From Microbulbifer sp. YPW16 (lineage in GTDB: Bacteria; Pseudomonadota; Gammaproteobacteria; Pseudomonadales; Cellvibrionaceae): a stretch of 64,000 bases of DNA. The stretch lies in assembly GCF_021290385.1 (NCBI RefSeq), contig NZ_CP089928.1, positions 2,650,501-2,714,500 on the forward strand. The letters run 5' to 3'. A program made the translations under genes and the position numbers. Positions 16,977 to 25,674 of this stretch are shown in pieces; the first letter of the stretch is position 1, and every line of letters starts with the position of its first letter. The notes beneath the pieces were generated by a model. That model ran no database searches and was not told the DNA's origin. It was given only the letters and a program-made list of their open reading frames with translations.

Positions 16977-17993
16977 TCAACGGTTTGCCCCCGGCTGGAA
17001 CTGGTACACCACCTTCAGCCACACGTAATCGCCCTCCGGCGTATTCTCGGTATCCAGCTCCGGCAGCCAGCTGAGTTCCACCAGGAAGTTCTCGCTGCCC
17101 TTGGGCACCATGTAGCCGATTACCGGGCCGATGCCCGCCGTGCGCTGCTTGAAGTCCCCCTGGATAATGATGCCCGGCTTGCGGTCGTCGCTGATCTGGT
17201 CGGCCCAGAAACCGTTCAGGCCCAGGGTCAGGAAACCGCTACCGGCCTTGATCATCTGCTGGATGCTGGCGTCCAGGTGGAACAGCCGGCCGCTGCGGTA
17301 ATTGGTATCGTCGTTCTCCTCGTTGAACATCACCCCGGCGAACGCCGAGAAATTAAAGCCCGCGGTGGGGTTGGTGTAGGCGGCGCCGCCCACCAGGTCC
17401 AGCGCCCAGTAGTTCAGCCCCTCGTTCGCCAGCCGGCCGGCCTCGTAATCGCCGGTGGGCGCGTGGGCAAAGGCGGCAAAATTGTATTGCCAGCAGTCGT
17501 CCTCCCAGGCCATCAACGCCGGCACCAGGGTGGTATCCCCCAGCCCGGACACGGAATCCCGCCGGCTGAAATTGCCCAGCGGGGTCTCCACCGTACCGGT
17601 GACGGTGACATCCACCCAGGAGGGGAAGGCGCCCAGGGTGTAGTCGGCACCCAGCACTTTCTTCTCGAAGGTATACAGCAGGCCCGGCACAAAGGCATCG
17701 AGTTCCACATCCAGCCCCAGCGCCACCAGGCCGGCGATGGGGGTTTCCGCCCCGGCACCGAAATCGCCGCTGTAGTGCATGTACTGCGGCTTGATCACCC
17801 AGCCCTCCTGCACCGGCGCCCGGTCGATCAGCGTGGCCATGGAGCCGGGCACGTAGTAACCGATACCGCCCTCGGTGGCGTGGCCGGCGCCGGACGCCAC
17901 CAGCAATGCCAGCGCCGCCCACAGACGCCACAAAACCGCGCCCCGGCGGGTGCCGGCAACCAACGCACAAGCTTTACCGCTAATTCCCTGCAT
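16977..17993 (-). CDS. SphA/MetA-like outer-membrane channel protein
   Basis: A 338-aa protein with a signal peptide (basic start, then a hydrophobic run ending GAGHA) and a mature part of amphipathic beta strands: GGIGYYVPGS near the start, then many alternating Tyr/Gly/Asp strands, finishing VWLKVVYQFQPGANR. This fits the SphA/phenol-degradation MetA family of outer-membrane proteins thought to admit hydrophobic compounds. The ATG at 17993 is preceded by GGGGAAAG; the open frame extends 22 codons further, but those lack a ribosome site. No operon partner: the LOG gene lies downstream on the same strand with 44 bp between. Confidence 0.75.
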   Translation of the reverse strand: MQGISGKACALVAGTRRGAVLWRLWAALALLVASGAGHATEGGIGYYVPGSMATLIDRAPVQEGWVIKPQYMHYSGDFGAGAETPIAGLVALGLDVELDAFVPGLLYTFEKKVLGADYTLGAFPSWVDVTVTGTVETPLGNFSRRDSVSGLGDTTLVPALMAWEDDCWQYNFAAFAHAPTGDYEAGRLANEGLNYWALDLVGGAAYTNPTAGFNFSAFAGVMFNEENDDTNYRSGRLFHLDASIQQMIKAGSGFLTLGLNGFWADQISDDRKPGIIIQGDFKQRTAGIGPVIGYMVPKGSENFLVELSWLPELDTENTPEGDYVWLKVVYQFQPGANR

Positions 17994-18376
17994 ACCACTT
18001 TCCCCGACTTCCTTGCCCGTCGTTTCTTTCACTGCCGGTATGTGGGTGCTGACCCACATACCGTGGCGAGATACTCAGGAAAGTCTAGTTCGTACCCATG
18101 TACCAACCGCGAACTGCGGCATTGCCGGCGCGGGGTTGCTCGCAAATAGTGAGTTACGCGCCAACGGCCCCGCCGGCGTTGCCGCCCAATGGCGCGTCAT
18201 TAAACCGGCACGCCGGTGCAATGTCGTGTAATCGAAAACTGCCGACCAACGGTTCACTCCTGCGACACACGTGGTAGAGTTTCGTGGCTTGCGTCACAAA
18301 GCTGCATTTAAAAGCAGCATCACAATAAAGGGCGCCGGCTCGATAACAACAATGCATAAAAATCGCGGAGCGTATT
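17994..18376. other. Divergent promoter region, no gene seen
   Basis: About 380 bp between the leftward SphA-like gene and the rightward DUF885 gene. Frames here are short and without ribosome sites. It must hold both promoters, but I cannot place them with confidence. Confidence 0.4.
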
Positions 18377-20167
18377 ATGGCGAGCATCCTGGGGGCGCGT
18401 CTGAAGCACTTCCTGCCCATCCTGCTGGCATCCACCTTCTTCCTGGCCACAGCCACCAGCGCCCGCGCCGCCGACGCCGGCGAGCAGCTGCAGGCGATCA
18501 TCGACGAGCACTGGCAGTACAGCCTGCGGGAAGACCCCATCATGGCCGGGCGCATGGGCGTGCCGGATTACAACGACCGCCTGCCCGACGTCACCGCAAA
18601 GGACCGCGCCCGCCGCCTGAAGGCCGAGCAGGACTTCCTCAAGCGCCTGCAGCAGATTGAAGGCGACGAACTCAGCCAGGACCAGCGCATCAACCGCGAC
18701 CTGCTGGCCTGGGTGCTGGAAAACTCCATCGAGGGCAACCGGCTGTTTCTCGACCGCATCCCCTTCAACACCTTTTACGGTTTCTACAACTCCGCCGTGG
18801 AGGCCAACGATGGCCTGGCCATGAACGATGTCAAAGCTTACGAGGATTACATCGCCCGCATCCGTGACTTCGGCCGCTACTTTGACGAGAACATCGCCAA
18901 TATGCGCCAGGGCATCGAGGACGGCTTCGTACAGCCGAAGATCGTGGTGCAGGGCATTGCCCCCACCGTGCGCGCCCAGGTGTACGACGACCCCACCGAG
19001 AGCCGCCTGTACAAACCCTTCGAGAAAATGCCGGACTCCATACCGGCCACAGAACAAAAGCGCCTGCGCACCGAGGGCAAGAAAGCCATCGACGAGGTGG
19101 CCACCCCGGCCTTCGCCCGCGTGGCCGAGCTGCTGGAGGGCGACTACATGCAGGCCGCCACCGACAGCATCGGCGCCGAGCAGCTGCCCGGCGGCAAGGA
19201 CTACTACCGCCACGGCATCAAGACCTACGTCACTCTGGATATGGACCCGGCCGAAATCCACAAGATCGGCCTGGCGGAAGTAAAGCGCATCCGCACGGAA
19301 ATGGACGAATTGATCGAGCAGAGTGGCTTCGACGGCAGCTTTGAGGAGTTCACCGAATTCCTGCGCACCGACAAGCAGTTCTATGCCCAGACCCCGGAAG
19401 AGCTGCTGAAGGAAGCGGCGTATATCTCCAAGAAGATCGACTACCGCCTGCCGGCCCTGTTCGGCAAGCTGCCGCGCCTGCCCTACGGCGTGGTGCCGGT
19501 GCCGGACGCCATCGCCCCCAACTACACCACCGCTTCCTACAACCCGGCGGCCATCGGCGGCACCCGCGGCGGTGCCTACTGGGTCAACACCTACGCCCTG
19601 GACCAGCGCCCGCTGTACGAACTGCCGGCCCTGACCCTGCACGAGGCCGTCCCCGGCCACCACCTGCAGGGCGCACTCAGCCAGGAACTGGAAAACGTGC
19701 CGGAATTCCGCAAGGGCCTGTACCTGAGCGCCTTCGGCGAGGGCTGGGCACTCTACTCCGAGCGCCTGGGCAAGGAGATGGACGGCATCTACACCACCCC
19801 CTACGAACACTTCGGCCGCCTCAGCTACGAAATGTGGCGCGCCGCCCGCCTGGTAATCGACACCGGCATCCACTCCCAGGGCTGGACCCGCCAGCAGGCG
19901 CTGGACTTCCTCGCCGACAACACCTCCCTGTCAAAAGCCAACGTGCGCGCCGAGGTAGACCGCTACATCTCCTGGCCGGGCCAGGCGCTGTCTTACAAGA
20001 TGGGGGAGATCAAGATTCGGGAGTTAAGGGCGAAGGCTGAAAAAGAGCTTGGGGACAAGTTTGACCTCCGGGAATTCCATGATGCGGTTTTGGTTAATGG
20101 GGCTTTGCCGATGGGGATGTTGGAACACGAGCTAAAGAAAAATTTCACCCAAGCCGAGAAGAATTAG
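18377..20167 (+). CDS. DUF885-family putative exported metallopeptidase
   Basis: A 596-aa protein of the DUF885 family, helical proteins related to M3/M32-type peptidases and widespread as lipoproteins or exported proteins. The signal peptide covers about residues 1-33 (ending SARAA). The putative zinc site is LHEAVPGHHLQGAL at about residues 421-434, an HExxxGHH-type motif, followed about 30 residues later by FGEGWALYSERLG, which should give the third ligand. The last third is typical of the family (GQALSYKMGEIKIRELR). Catalysis is inferred from the motif; reported substrates of family members are peptides. Its final about 80 bp are AT-richer than the rest, at the border with the following island. 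Confidence 0.85.
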   Translation: MASILGARLKHFLPILLASTFFLATATSARAADAGEQLQAIIDEHWQYSLREDPIMAGRMGVPDYNDRLPDVTAKDRARRLKAEQDFLKRLQQIEGDELSQDQRINRDLLAWVLENSIEGNRLFLDRIPFNTFYGFYNSAVEANDGLAMNDVKAYEDYIARIRDFGRYFDENIANMRQGIEDGFVQPKIVVQGIAPTVRAQVYDDPTESRLYKPFEKMPDSIPATEQKRLRTEGKKAIDEVATPAFARVAELLEGDYMQAATDSIGAEQLPGGKDYYRHGIKTYVTLDMDPAEIHKIGLAEVKRIRTEMDELIEQSGFDGSFEEFTEFLRTDKQFYAQTPEELLKEAAYISKKIDYRLPALFGKLPRLPYGVVPVPDAIAPNYTTASYNPAAIGGTRGGAYWVNTYALDQRPLYELPALTLHEAVPGHHLQGALSQELENVPEFRKGLYLSAFGEGWALYSERLGKEMDGIYTTPYEHFGRLSYEMWRAARLVIDTGIHSQGWTRQQALDFLADNTSLSKANVRAEVDRYISWPGQALSYKMGEIKIRELRAKAEKELGDKFDLREFHDAVLVNGALPMGMLEHELKKNFTQAEKN

Positions 20168-20268
20168 CCGCAGCCTGACATAGTTTGTCTAGATCTGGGC
20201 GCTTCATCAGTTCAAAGATAATAATTAATTAAGAACGGCTTTTAACACATTGATGGGCTATAGCAGAA

Positions 20269-21930
20269 ATGGCTAAATCTGATAGCGGTGGTATTGGCGC
20301 TAAAAAAGGGTTTCTATATCAGGACTATGTTGCGGCACTCAACGCACTTTATATGCTGTTGAATAAGAGCATAAAAGAAATTCGATGCGAAGTTTCCGAT
20401 GACATAGATGTCGTATACGATGATTACGTCGAGTATGTTCAAGTAAAAACGACTAAAGCGGAAAAAGCCTGGCAGATTGGCGAATTCACAAAAACTTCGT
20501 ATAAAGAGAAGCAAACTAAAACCGGAAAGAAAAAGAAAGAATACGGTAGTGACTCTATTTTACACAAATCATTAGATTGCGATAAAGAATCTTTGCCGGC
20601 TCGCTTCCGCATCGTAACCCCCCGTGACATTTGTGCGAACCTCTCTTACTTAAAGGTGCCGCTTAAAGAGCGAAAAAGCATAGATGGCCGATGTAAAATA
20701 CTAAAATCATTACGTAACAGGTTGAAGAATTACAGATCGCCGAATAATAACGATGTAGAGTACTGGCTCGATAATGCTGTCTGGGAGGTGATCCCATCAA
20801 TCGAGCAAATGTGCTTGGAGGCCAATAAGATAATAATGACCGTAGCCTATGAGCATTTCGGCATACATGTCAACCCTACCCGCGATCCTCAAAGAATTCT
20901 AAATGATCTTCTCGTAAATATTATTGAGAAAAGTGCAACGTCGATAGTATTGCGTAGCGAAGAGAACAAAATTTATAACAGAACAGATTTCATAGATTGG
21001 TTTAGGCGAGAGGTTATGCATTGCGCCGAATCGGCTAGGCAGCACTTAAAGGTATATACGACTGACCGATCAAAGCTCGAAGCCATTCTAGATGAGTTTC
21101 TTATAGATGATGAGATTTTTTCTTTTTCTGGTGAAAAATCCTGTCGCGGGCTAAAAGGGAGCTATCATAGAAAGAAATATAACTACATAAATATTTCAAA
21201 GGGAATTCGTAGGTGGTTGCCCGAGGTTCTATTACGGCCAAATGAGCTTGCTGACCAATCTCCAGAAAATTTAGAAGCCATAATTAAACGTTATGCTAAG
21301 GCTAAAGCGCAGAGTCTCTCCGAAATAGATAGTCTCATTGCGAACGTTCTACTTCACTCAACTATCCGCACCAGTTATGGATCGCAACCAGTTGCTGCAA
21401 GCCTATATGTCGATGATGGAAAAGCTACATGCTTCGATAATATACACATTATCGTTCATGATCATGCCCCTGATATATTGCTCATGGGCTTCAGTCATCT
21501 GATTATTGATAATGTAAAGACCACGTTAGAAAAAATAACAGATGAGTTTGATCATTTACTTGAATCTGACGCGTTCAGCAACAGGAACGAGAAAATTTTA
21601 GAAGACAAGGAGGATGGTTATCTACTGAAGCATGATGTCGATGATATATTGAAAGCCAATACTTCACTAGATGAAAACTTAGACCGATTTCTATTTGCAT
21701 TTTTTCTTGGTTATGAAACTAACATTTTGAAATGTTCTGAATCAGATATGGTGGGTGACTATCTGATAGATCTCAAGGATGAAGTGAGATTTCATTTCCA
21801 GAGATTGATAGAGAAGCTAATTAAAAAAGATAGTTATTTTGAAGATTTACATCTTCATGTATACATATATCCAATACCGTCGGTTAGTGCATTAAAGCAG
21901 ACGGTTAGAGGGGAGATGGAGGGGCCATGA
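20269..21930 (+). CDS. DUF4297/Cap4-like nuclease subunit of a defence locus
   Basis: A 553-aa protein whose first 70 residues look like the Cap4/DUF4297 endonuclease domain of the PD-(D/E)xK fold: GGIGAKKGFLYQDYVAALNA (7-26), acidic DDID (44-47), and EYVQVKTTKAEKA (55-67), where Q58-x-K60 stands for the E/QxK catalytic pair. Known Cap4-type domains cut double-stranded DNA on activation. The remaining about 480 residues are not recognised; they are mostly helical and could be a sensor or a helicase-binding part. The stop overlaps the helicase start by 4 bp (ATGA), so the two are translationally coupled. Base composition is markedly AT-rich compared with the DUF885 gene before it. Nuclease call from motif only. 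Confidence 0.7.
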   Translation: MAKSDSGGIGAKKGFLYQDYVAALNALYMLLNKSIKEIRCEVSDDIDVVYDDYVEYVQVKTTKAEKAWQIGEFTKTSYKEKQTKTGKKKKEYGSDSILHKSLDCDKESLPARFRIVTPRDICANLSYLKVPLKERKSIDGRCKILKSLRNRLKNYRSPNNNDVEYWLDNAVWEVIPSIEQMCLEANKIIMTVAYEHFGIHVNPTRDPQRILNDLLVNIIEKSATSIVLRSEENKIYNRTDFIDWFRREVMHCAESARQHLKVYTTDRSKLEAILDEFLIDDEIFSFSGEKSCRGLKGSYHRKKYNYINISKGIRRWLPEVLLRPNELADQSPENLEAIIKRYAKAKAQSLSEIDSLIANVLLHSTIRTSYGSQPVAASLYVDDGKATCFDNIHIIVHDHAPDILLMGFSHLIIDNVKTTLEKITDEFDHLLESDAFSNRNEKILEDKEDGYLLKHDVDDILKANTSLDENLDRFLFAFFLGYETNILKCSESDMVGDYLIDLKDEVRFHFQRLIEKLIKKDSYFEDLHLHVYIYPIPSVSALKQTVRGEMEGP

Positions 21931-24086
21931 TCGCTGATTCAAACCCTAAAGAATGCCTTGAAGGTGTTCGAAATGATTCATTAACTCCATTTATGTATTT
22001 AAAGCAGGCAAATAAGTGTCTTTCCTCGCCCGCAGAACAACCAATTGGTCGAGAATATATAATTAGAGCATTGAATGAGTTTGATAGATTTCATAATCAT
22101 AAAAGTCTGCTAAAAAACCTAGTCCGTAAGGCCGGTCTTTACCCATACTTGCAGAAATATTTTTCGTCTAGTGAAGCTCTCGATGTCGAACTTGTGAGCT
22201 CTTTATATCAGAGCAGCTTGGACCGTGAATTCATTTTTCATGCCCAGCAGGCTAGAGTTTTCAATCTACTTATGTCGGGAAGGAATGTCATCCTCAGTGC
22301 CCCTACCAGTATGGGGAAGAGCGCGATCGTAGATTCGCTAATTGCCACTAGTAGATTTAATAAAGTAGTAATTGTTGTTCCAACAATAGCTTTGATTGAC
22401 GAAACGAGAAGGCGTATACAAAGTAGATTTGGTAGGGAATATCAAATTATTCATCATGGTTCCCAAGCGATAAGAAAAGATAGAGTCGTGTATGTTTTGA
22501 CTCAGGAGCGAGTTAATGAGCGAGAAGATATAAAAAATATAGACTTATTCATTATTGACGAATTTTACAAGCTCGGCTTCAACAAGGAAGATAAGGCGCG
22601 AGCTATAGCTCTCAACATAGCATTAAGCAAATTGTTAACAGTTTCTAAGCAGTTTTACATGATTGGCCCTTATATTGATGGGGTTCGAGGCTTGGAAGCA
22701 GTAAAGCAAGAGTATGTGTTCATCCCAACTGAATTCAACACCGTTGCGCTTAACTATTTTGAATATAACTTGAAACCTAATGATGTAACATCCAAGAATA
22801 GATCGCTAAAAACCATAATTAAAAATCATGAAGGACAAACAATCATATATTGCCGATCACAAAATTCTATTGAACAAGTGGTATCTTCACTAAGCTGGAT
22901 GAATACTGAAGGCTTATCAAATGAGATGGACAACTACTACAAGTGGCTAAAGAATTTTTACGGAAGAAATTGGTGCTACACCAGGGCACTTAAAAGGGGC
23001 GTGGCCGTCCACCACGGAGCGCTACCGCGGGCTTTGCAGCAGAAAGCTGTTGATATGTTTAATAGCGGGGCGGTTAAATATTTAATCTGCACGTCGACTC
23101 TAATTGAAGGTGTGAATACTGTAGCAGAGAATGTGGTAATTTATGATCACAGGCGCTCCAATACCTCAATAGATGAGTTCACGCGTCGGAATATTTCTGG
23201 TCGAGCAGGACGGATGAACCATCATTTGGTTGGAAACGTCTTTTTTCTAGAGTCTCTACCAAAAAGCTGTACTGAATCAAACGTTGTAGATATGCCGTTA
23301 GGCCAGCAAGATGCAAATACACCGCTGAATTTATTGGCTGGCTTGGAAAGAGAGCATCTTTCAGACGCGGGAACTCAGCATCTAAATCGATTCAAAGAGG
23401 TATCTTCTTTACCTTTAGAATTTTTAAAGGAACACGCGTCCTATGAAGTCGAAAGCCTTGGTGAAGGATATGGTTACATTTCAGAGCTTACTAATAATGA
23501 GATAATCAAGCTGAAATCGAAGAAATCACCAGGTCGAATCCAATTAGACCTTATAGTTAATTTTATAAAAATCGTTGAGTACCGTGCTTTACAAAGGTTG
23601 AGCCTCCATTTTCAAGATAATGATGATCTTAAAAATAGAATCGGATGGTATATTTACGCGAACAGCCATTCTGAATACATTTGCGATAGGCTGAAATACA
23701 TTTACGAAAGATATGAGAGTGTAAGCGAGCAATCAGCAGCGACGGATAGAGAATTAAAGATTGCACGCAATATTTTCAAGCACGCAGTTCCTAGAGCATT
23801 AATTCTGCTGCAAGACCTCGTTAATTTTGAACTTAAAATACGCAAAATTGAAGCTGAGTGCGACTTGGGGCACTTGGTTCATGTTTTTGAGAATTCACAT
23901 TTGCCGTCCAATTTCTCTGCTTTGGAAGAAATGGGAATTTCTATAGAGACTTTAGAAAAGATCGTAAACGAGCGCCTGGCAGTTAGAAGGTTAGAAACGT
24001 TAGCAAGGTATGTAAGACAGAATTATAAAAAGTGTCAGCAGCTTGATGTGATCGATAGAATGTTTATTAATTTGGCATTGCGCTAG
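21927..24086 (+). CDS. Ski2-like DEAD/DEAH-box helicase of a defence locus
   Basis: A 719-aa superfamily 2 helicase. Motif I SAPTSMGKS is at 124-132, motif Ia VVPTIALIDE at 150-159, motif II DEFY at 211-214. In the second RecA domain are HHGALPRALQQ near 361, CTSTLIEGVNT near 388 and ISGRAGRM near 420, the pattern of Ski2-like helicases. The closest defence-associated relatives by eye are HamB of Hachiman and AbpB, which also begin domain 1 with SAPTSxGKS. It overlaps the nuclease gene and is followed, after one TAG and 43 sense codons in the same frame, by the SIR2 gene. It probably senses or unwinds invading nucleic acid and licenses the nuclease or NADase. Confidence 0.85.
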   Translation: MIADSNPKECLEGVRNDSLTPFMYLKQANKCLSSPAEQPIGREYIIRALNEFDRFHNHKSLLKNLVRKAGLYPYLQKYFSSSEALDVELVSSLYQSSLDREFIFHAQQARVFNLLMSGRNVILSAPTSMGKSAIVDSLIATSRFNKVVIVVPTIALIDETRRRIQSRFGREYQIIHHGSQAIRKDRVVYVLTQERVNEREDIKNIDLFIIDEFYKLGFNKEDKARAIALNIALSKLLTVSKQFYMIGPYIDGVRGLEAVKQEYVFIPTEFNTVALNYFEYNLKPNDVTSKNRSLKTIIKNHEGQTIIYCRSQNSIEQVVSSLSWMNTEGLSNEMDNYYKWLKNFYGRNWCYTRALKRGVAVHHGALPRALQQKAVDMFNSGAVKYLICTSTLIEGVNTVAENVVIYDHRRSNTSIDEFTRRNISGRAGRMNHHLVGNVFFLESLPKSCTESNVVDMPLGQQDANTPLNLLAGLEREHLSDAGTQHLNRFKEVSSLPLEFLKEHASYEVESLGEGYGYISELTNNEIIKLKSKKSPGRIQLDLIVNFIKIVEYRALQRLSLHFQDNDDLKNRIGWYIYANSHSEYICDRLKYIYERYESVSEQSAATDRELKIARNIFKHAVPRALILLQDLVNFELKIRKIEAECDLGHLVHVFENSHLPSNFSALEEMGISIETLEKIVNERLAVRRLETLARYVRQNYKKCQQLDVIDRMFINLALR

Positions 24087-24215
24087 GCCACCGGAAGAAT
24101 CAACGTAAAAAACAGCTCTACATTCGGCATCGCTGCAGCAATTCTTTCTGGGATTGGAGAGGACAATTCCCAGATAAAGGCTGCTGCGCAAAAACAAACT
24201 ATAATTATTTGGTTA

Positions 24216-25388
24216 ATGAGCTTGAAGAGTCTGATGAAAAAAACAGTTTACATACTAGGTGCAGGCTTCTCACGGCAAGCAGGTGCGCCAACACAAGCAG
24301 AAATAATTGACTATGCGTTCAAGCTGTATGAAGAGTGTCCAAATAATTACAATAAAGAATATTTTTTTAAATTTAAAAATTTCATTGAAGAGCAACTTAA
24401 TATACCCTCGAATGAATTCTCTAATATAGACTTGGAAGATATATTTACTCCATTAGATCGTTGCACTGCAGAAAGGTCCCAGTTTAGGGGGGTCAATCTC
24501 AGCCACATCATGGAAGTACGTGAAGCGGTCGTCTATGTGATTGGAATGACGATCCAGCTTTTGTTGAACGGTTCTTATGATTCAAAAGATTATATCGATA
24601 GATTTGCTAGCTACATAACTAGTAAGTGTTCAGTTAGGGCCGGTTTAAATTATAGGTTGCAAGATCCCGTAAGTATTGTTAGTACTAATTGGGATATTCT
24701 CCTTGATAATTCAATTTATGAAACGTTAAGAAATAATCAAGGATACAACGGAGTAGTGGATTACTGCTGCTATATTAGCGCAAAGAATGAGAGTGATGAG
24801 TCTGTTAAGTCTGTTAAGTCAGGTCTAGAAAAGCTCGGACAGGGAGGATTTAATGTTAAGCTGTTAAAATTGCATGGATCATTAAATTGGCTTCAGTGCC
24901 CAAGATGTTCAAGGTTGTACGCAAATTTTGGGTATAAAGAGGCAATAAATAATTATAAGAACCCTACTTCATGCCGCCATTGTGATGATAATTTTCCCGA
25001 GCATTCTGGTAAGCATACACTGATGGCGAACTTAATCATGCCTACCTATTTGAAGGATTTGTCTAATCCACAGTATCGAATTATTTGGCAAAATGCAGGA
25101 ATAGAAATATCAGAGGCTAGTGAAATAGTTTTTATCGGATATTCACTCCCGCATGCTGACTTCGAACTGCGCCAGCTATTGTCGAGAATGACTAGGAAAT
25201 CTGCACGAATTACAGTTGTTGACTCTCGTAAAGTCGACGAACAAGATATGGTGAAAGCACATTGGAGGAAGTTCTTTGGTAGTAGAGAAATAGAATTTGA
25301 TTTTTCTGGAGCAAGCGCATTCGTAGCAAGGCTAATTCGTGAAGCCAATGATTCCATAGCAGACGCTGCTGAACCAACAGCACTCTAA
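24216..25388 (+). CDS. SIR2-family NADase, candidate defence effector
   Basis: A 390-aa sirtuin-fold protein. The NAD-binding GAGFSRQAG lies at residues 15-23, STNWD (with the catalytic-type Asn) near 161, KLHGSLNW (with the catalytic His) near 218, a zinc ribbon CPRC near 228 with CRHC near 252, and FIGYSLPHAD near 307. SIR2 proteins of this kind in phage-defence loci degrade NAD+ to abort infection. Two ATGs are possible (24216 and 24234); the second, preceded by GAAGAG, begins right at the fold, and neither has a strong ribosome site. The frame is open all the way back to the helicase stop codon. It belongs with the preceding nuclease and helicase by strand, spacing and base composition. 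Confidence 0.85.
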   Translation: MSLKSLMKKTVYILGAGFSRQAGAPTQAEIIDYAFKLYEECPNNYNKEYFFKFKNFIEEQLNIPSNEFSNIDLEDIFTPLDRCTAERSQFRGVNLSHIMEVREAVVYVIGMTIQLLLNGSYDSKDYIDRFASYITSKCSVRAGLNYRLQDPVSIVSTNWDILLDNSIYETLRNNQGYNGVVDYCCYISAKNESDESVKSVKSGLEKLGQGGFNVKLLKLHGSLNWLQCPRCSRLYANFGYKEAINNYKNPTSCRHCDDNFPEHSGKHTLMANLIMPTYLKDLSNPQYRIIWQNAGIEISEASEIVFIGYSLPHADFELRQLLSRMTRKSARITVVDSRKVDEQDMVKAHWRKFFGSREIEFDFSGASAFVARLIREANDSIADAAEPTAL

Positions 25389-25407
25389 GCGTAAAAAGTT
25401 ATTAGTA

Positions 25408-25470
25408 GAATAAAAAAGGACACCCACCAATCGAGTGCCGAATAACCGGCCAACGCCCACCGATCGAGTG
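25408..25470. repeat. A-tract/CCCA motif plus 17-bp direct repeat after SIR2 gene
   Basis: After the SIR2 stop comes AATAAAAAAGGACACCCACC (from 25409), first of four similar elements in this region (others at 28471, 30940 and 31684). Here the CACCCACCAATCGAGTG segment (25421-25437) is repeated at 25454-25470 as CGCCCACCGATCGAGTG, 15 of 17 identical. It may be a decayed bidirectional terminator or a junction scar. Confidence 0.5.
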
Positions 25471-25674
25471 ATTCCCGGTAGGTGCCTCCGGATTAGGTTG
25501 CTTAGTATTAAATGGCGGACGATAGGCCTCGTCGCAGAAAAGAATTGTAATAATTGGGGTAAGAGTAAAATATTGACGCATTATTACACATGTAACTCTG
25601 CTCGAACCGAAAGCTCTATGAGCTCGAAAGGATAGCCAAAAATACTAACTCTGCAAATTGATCAAGGAAGAAGA

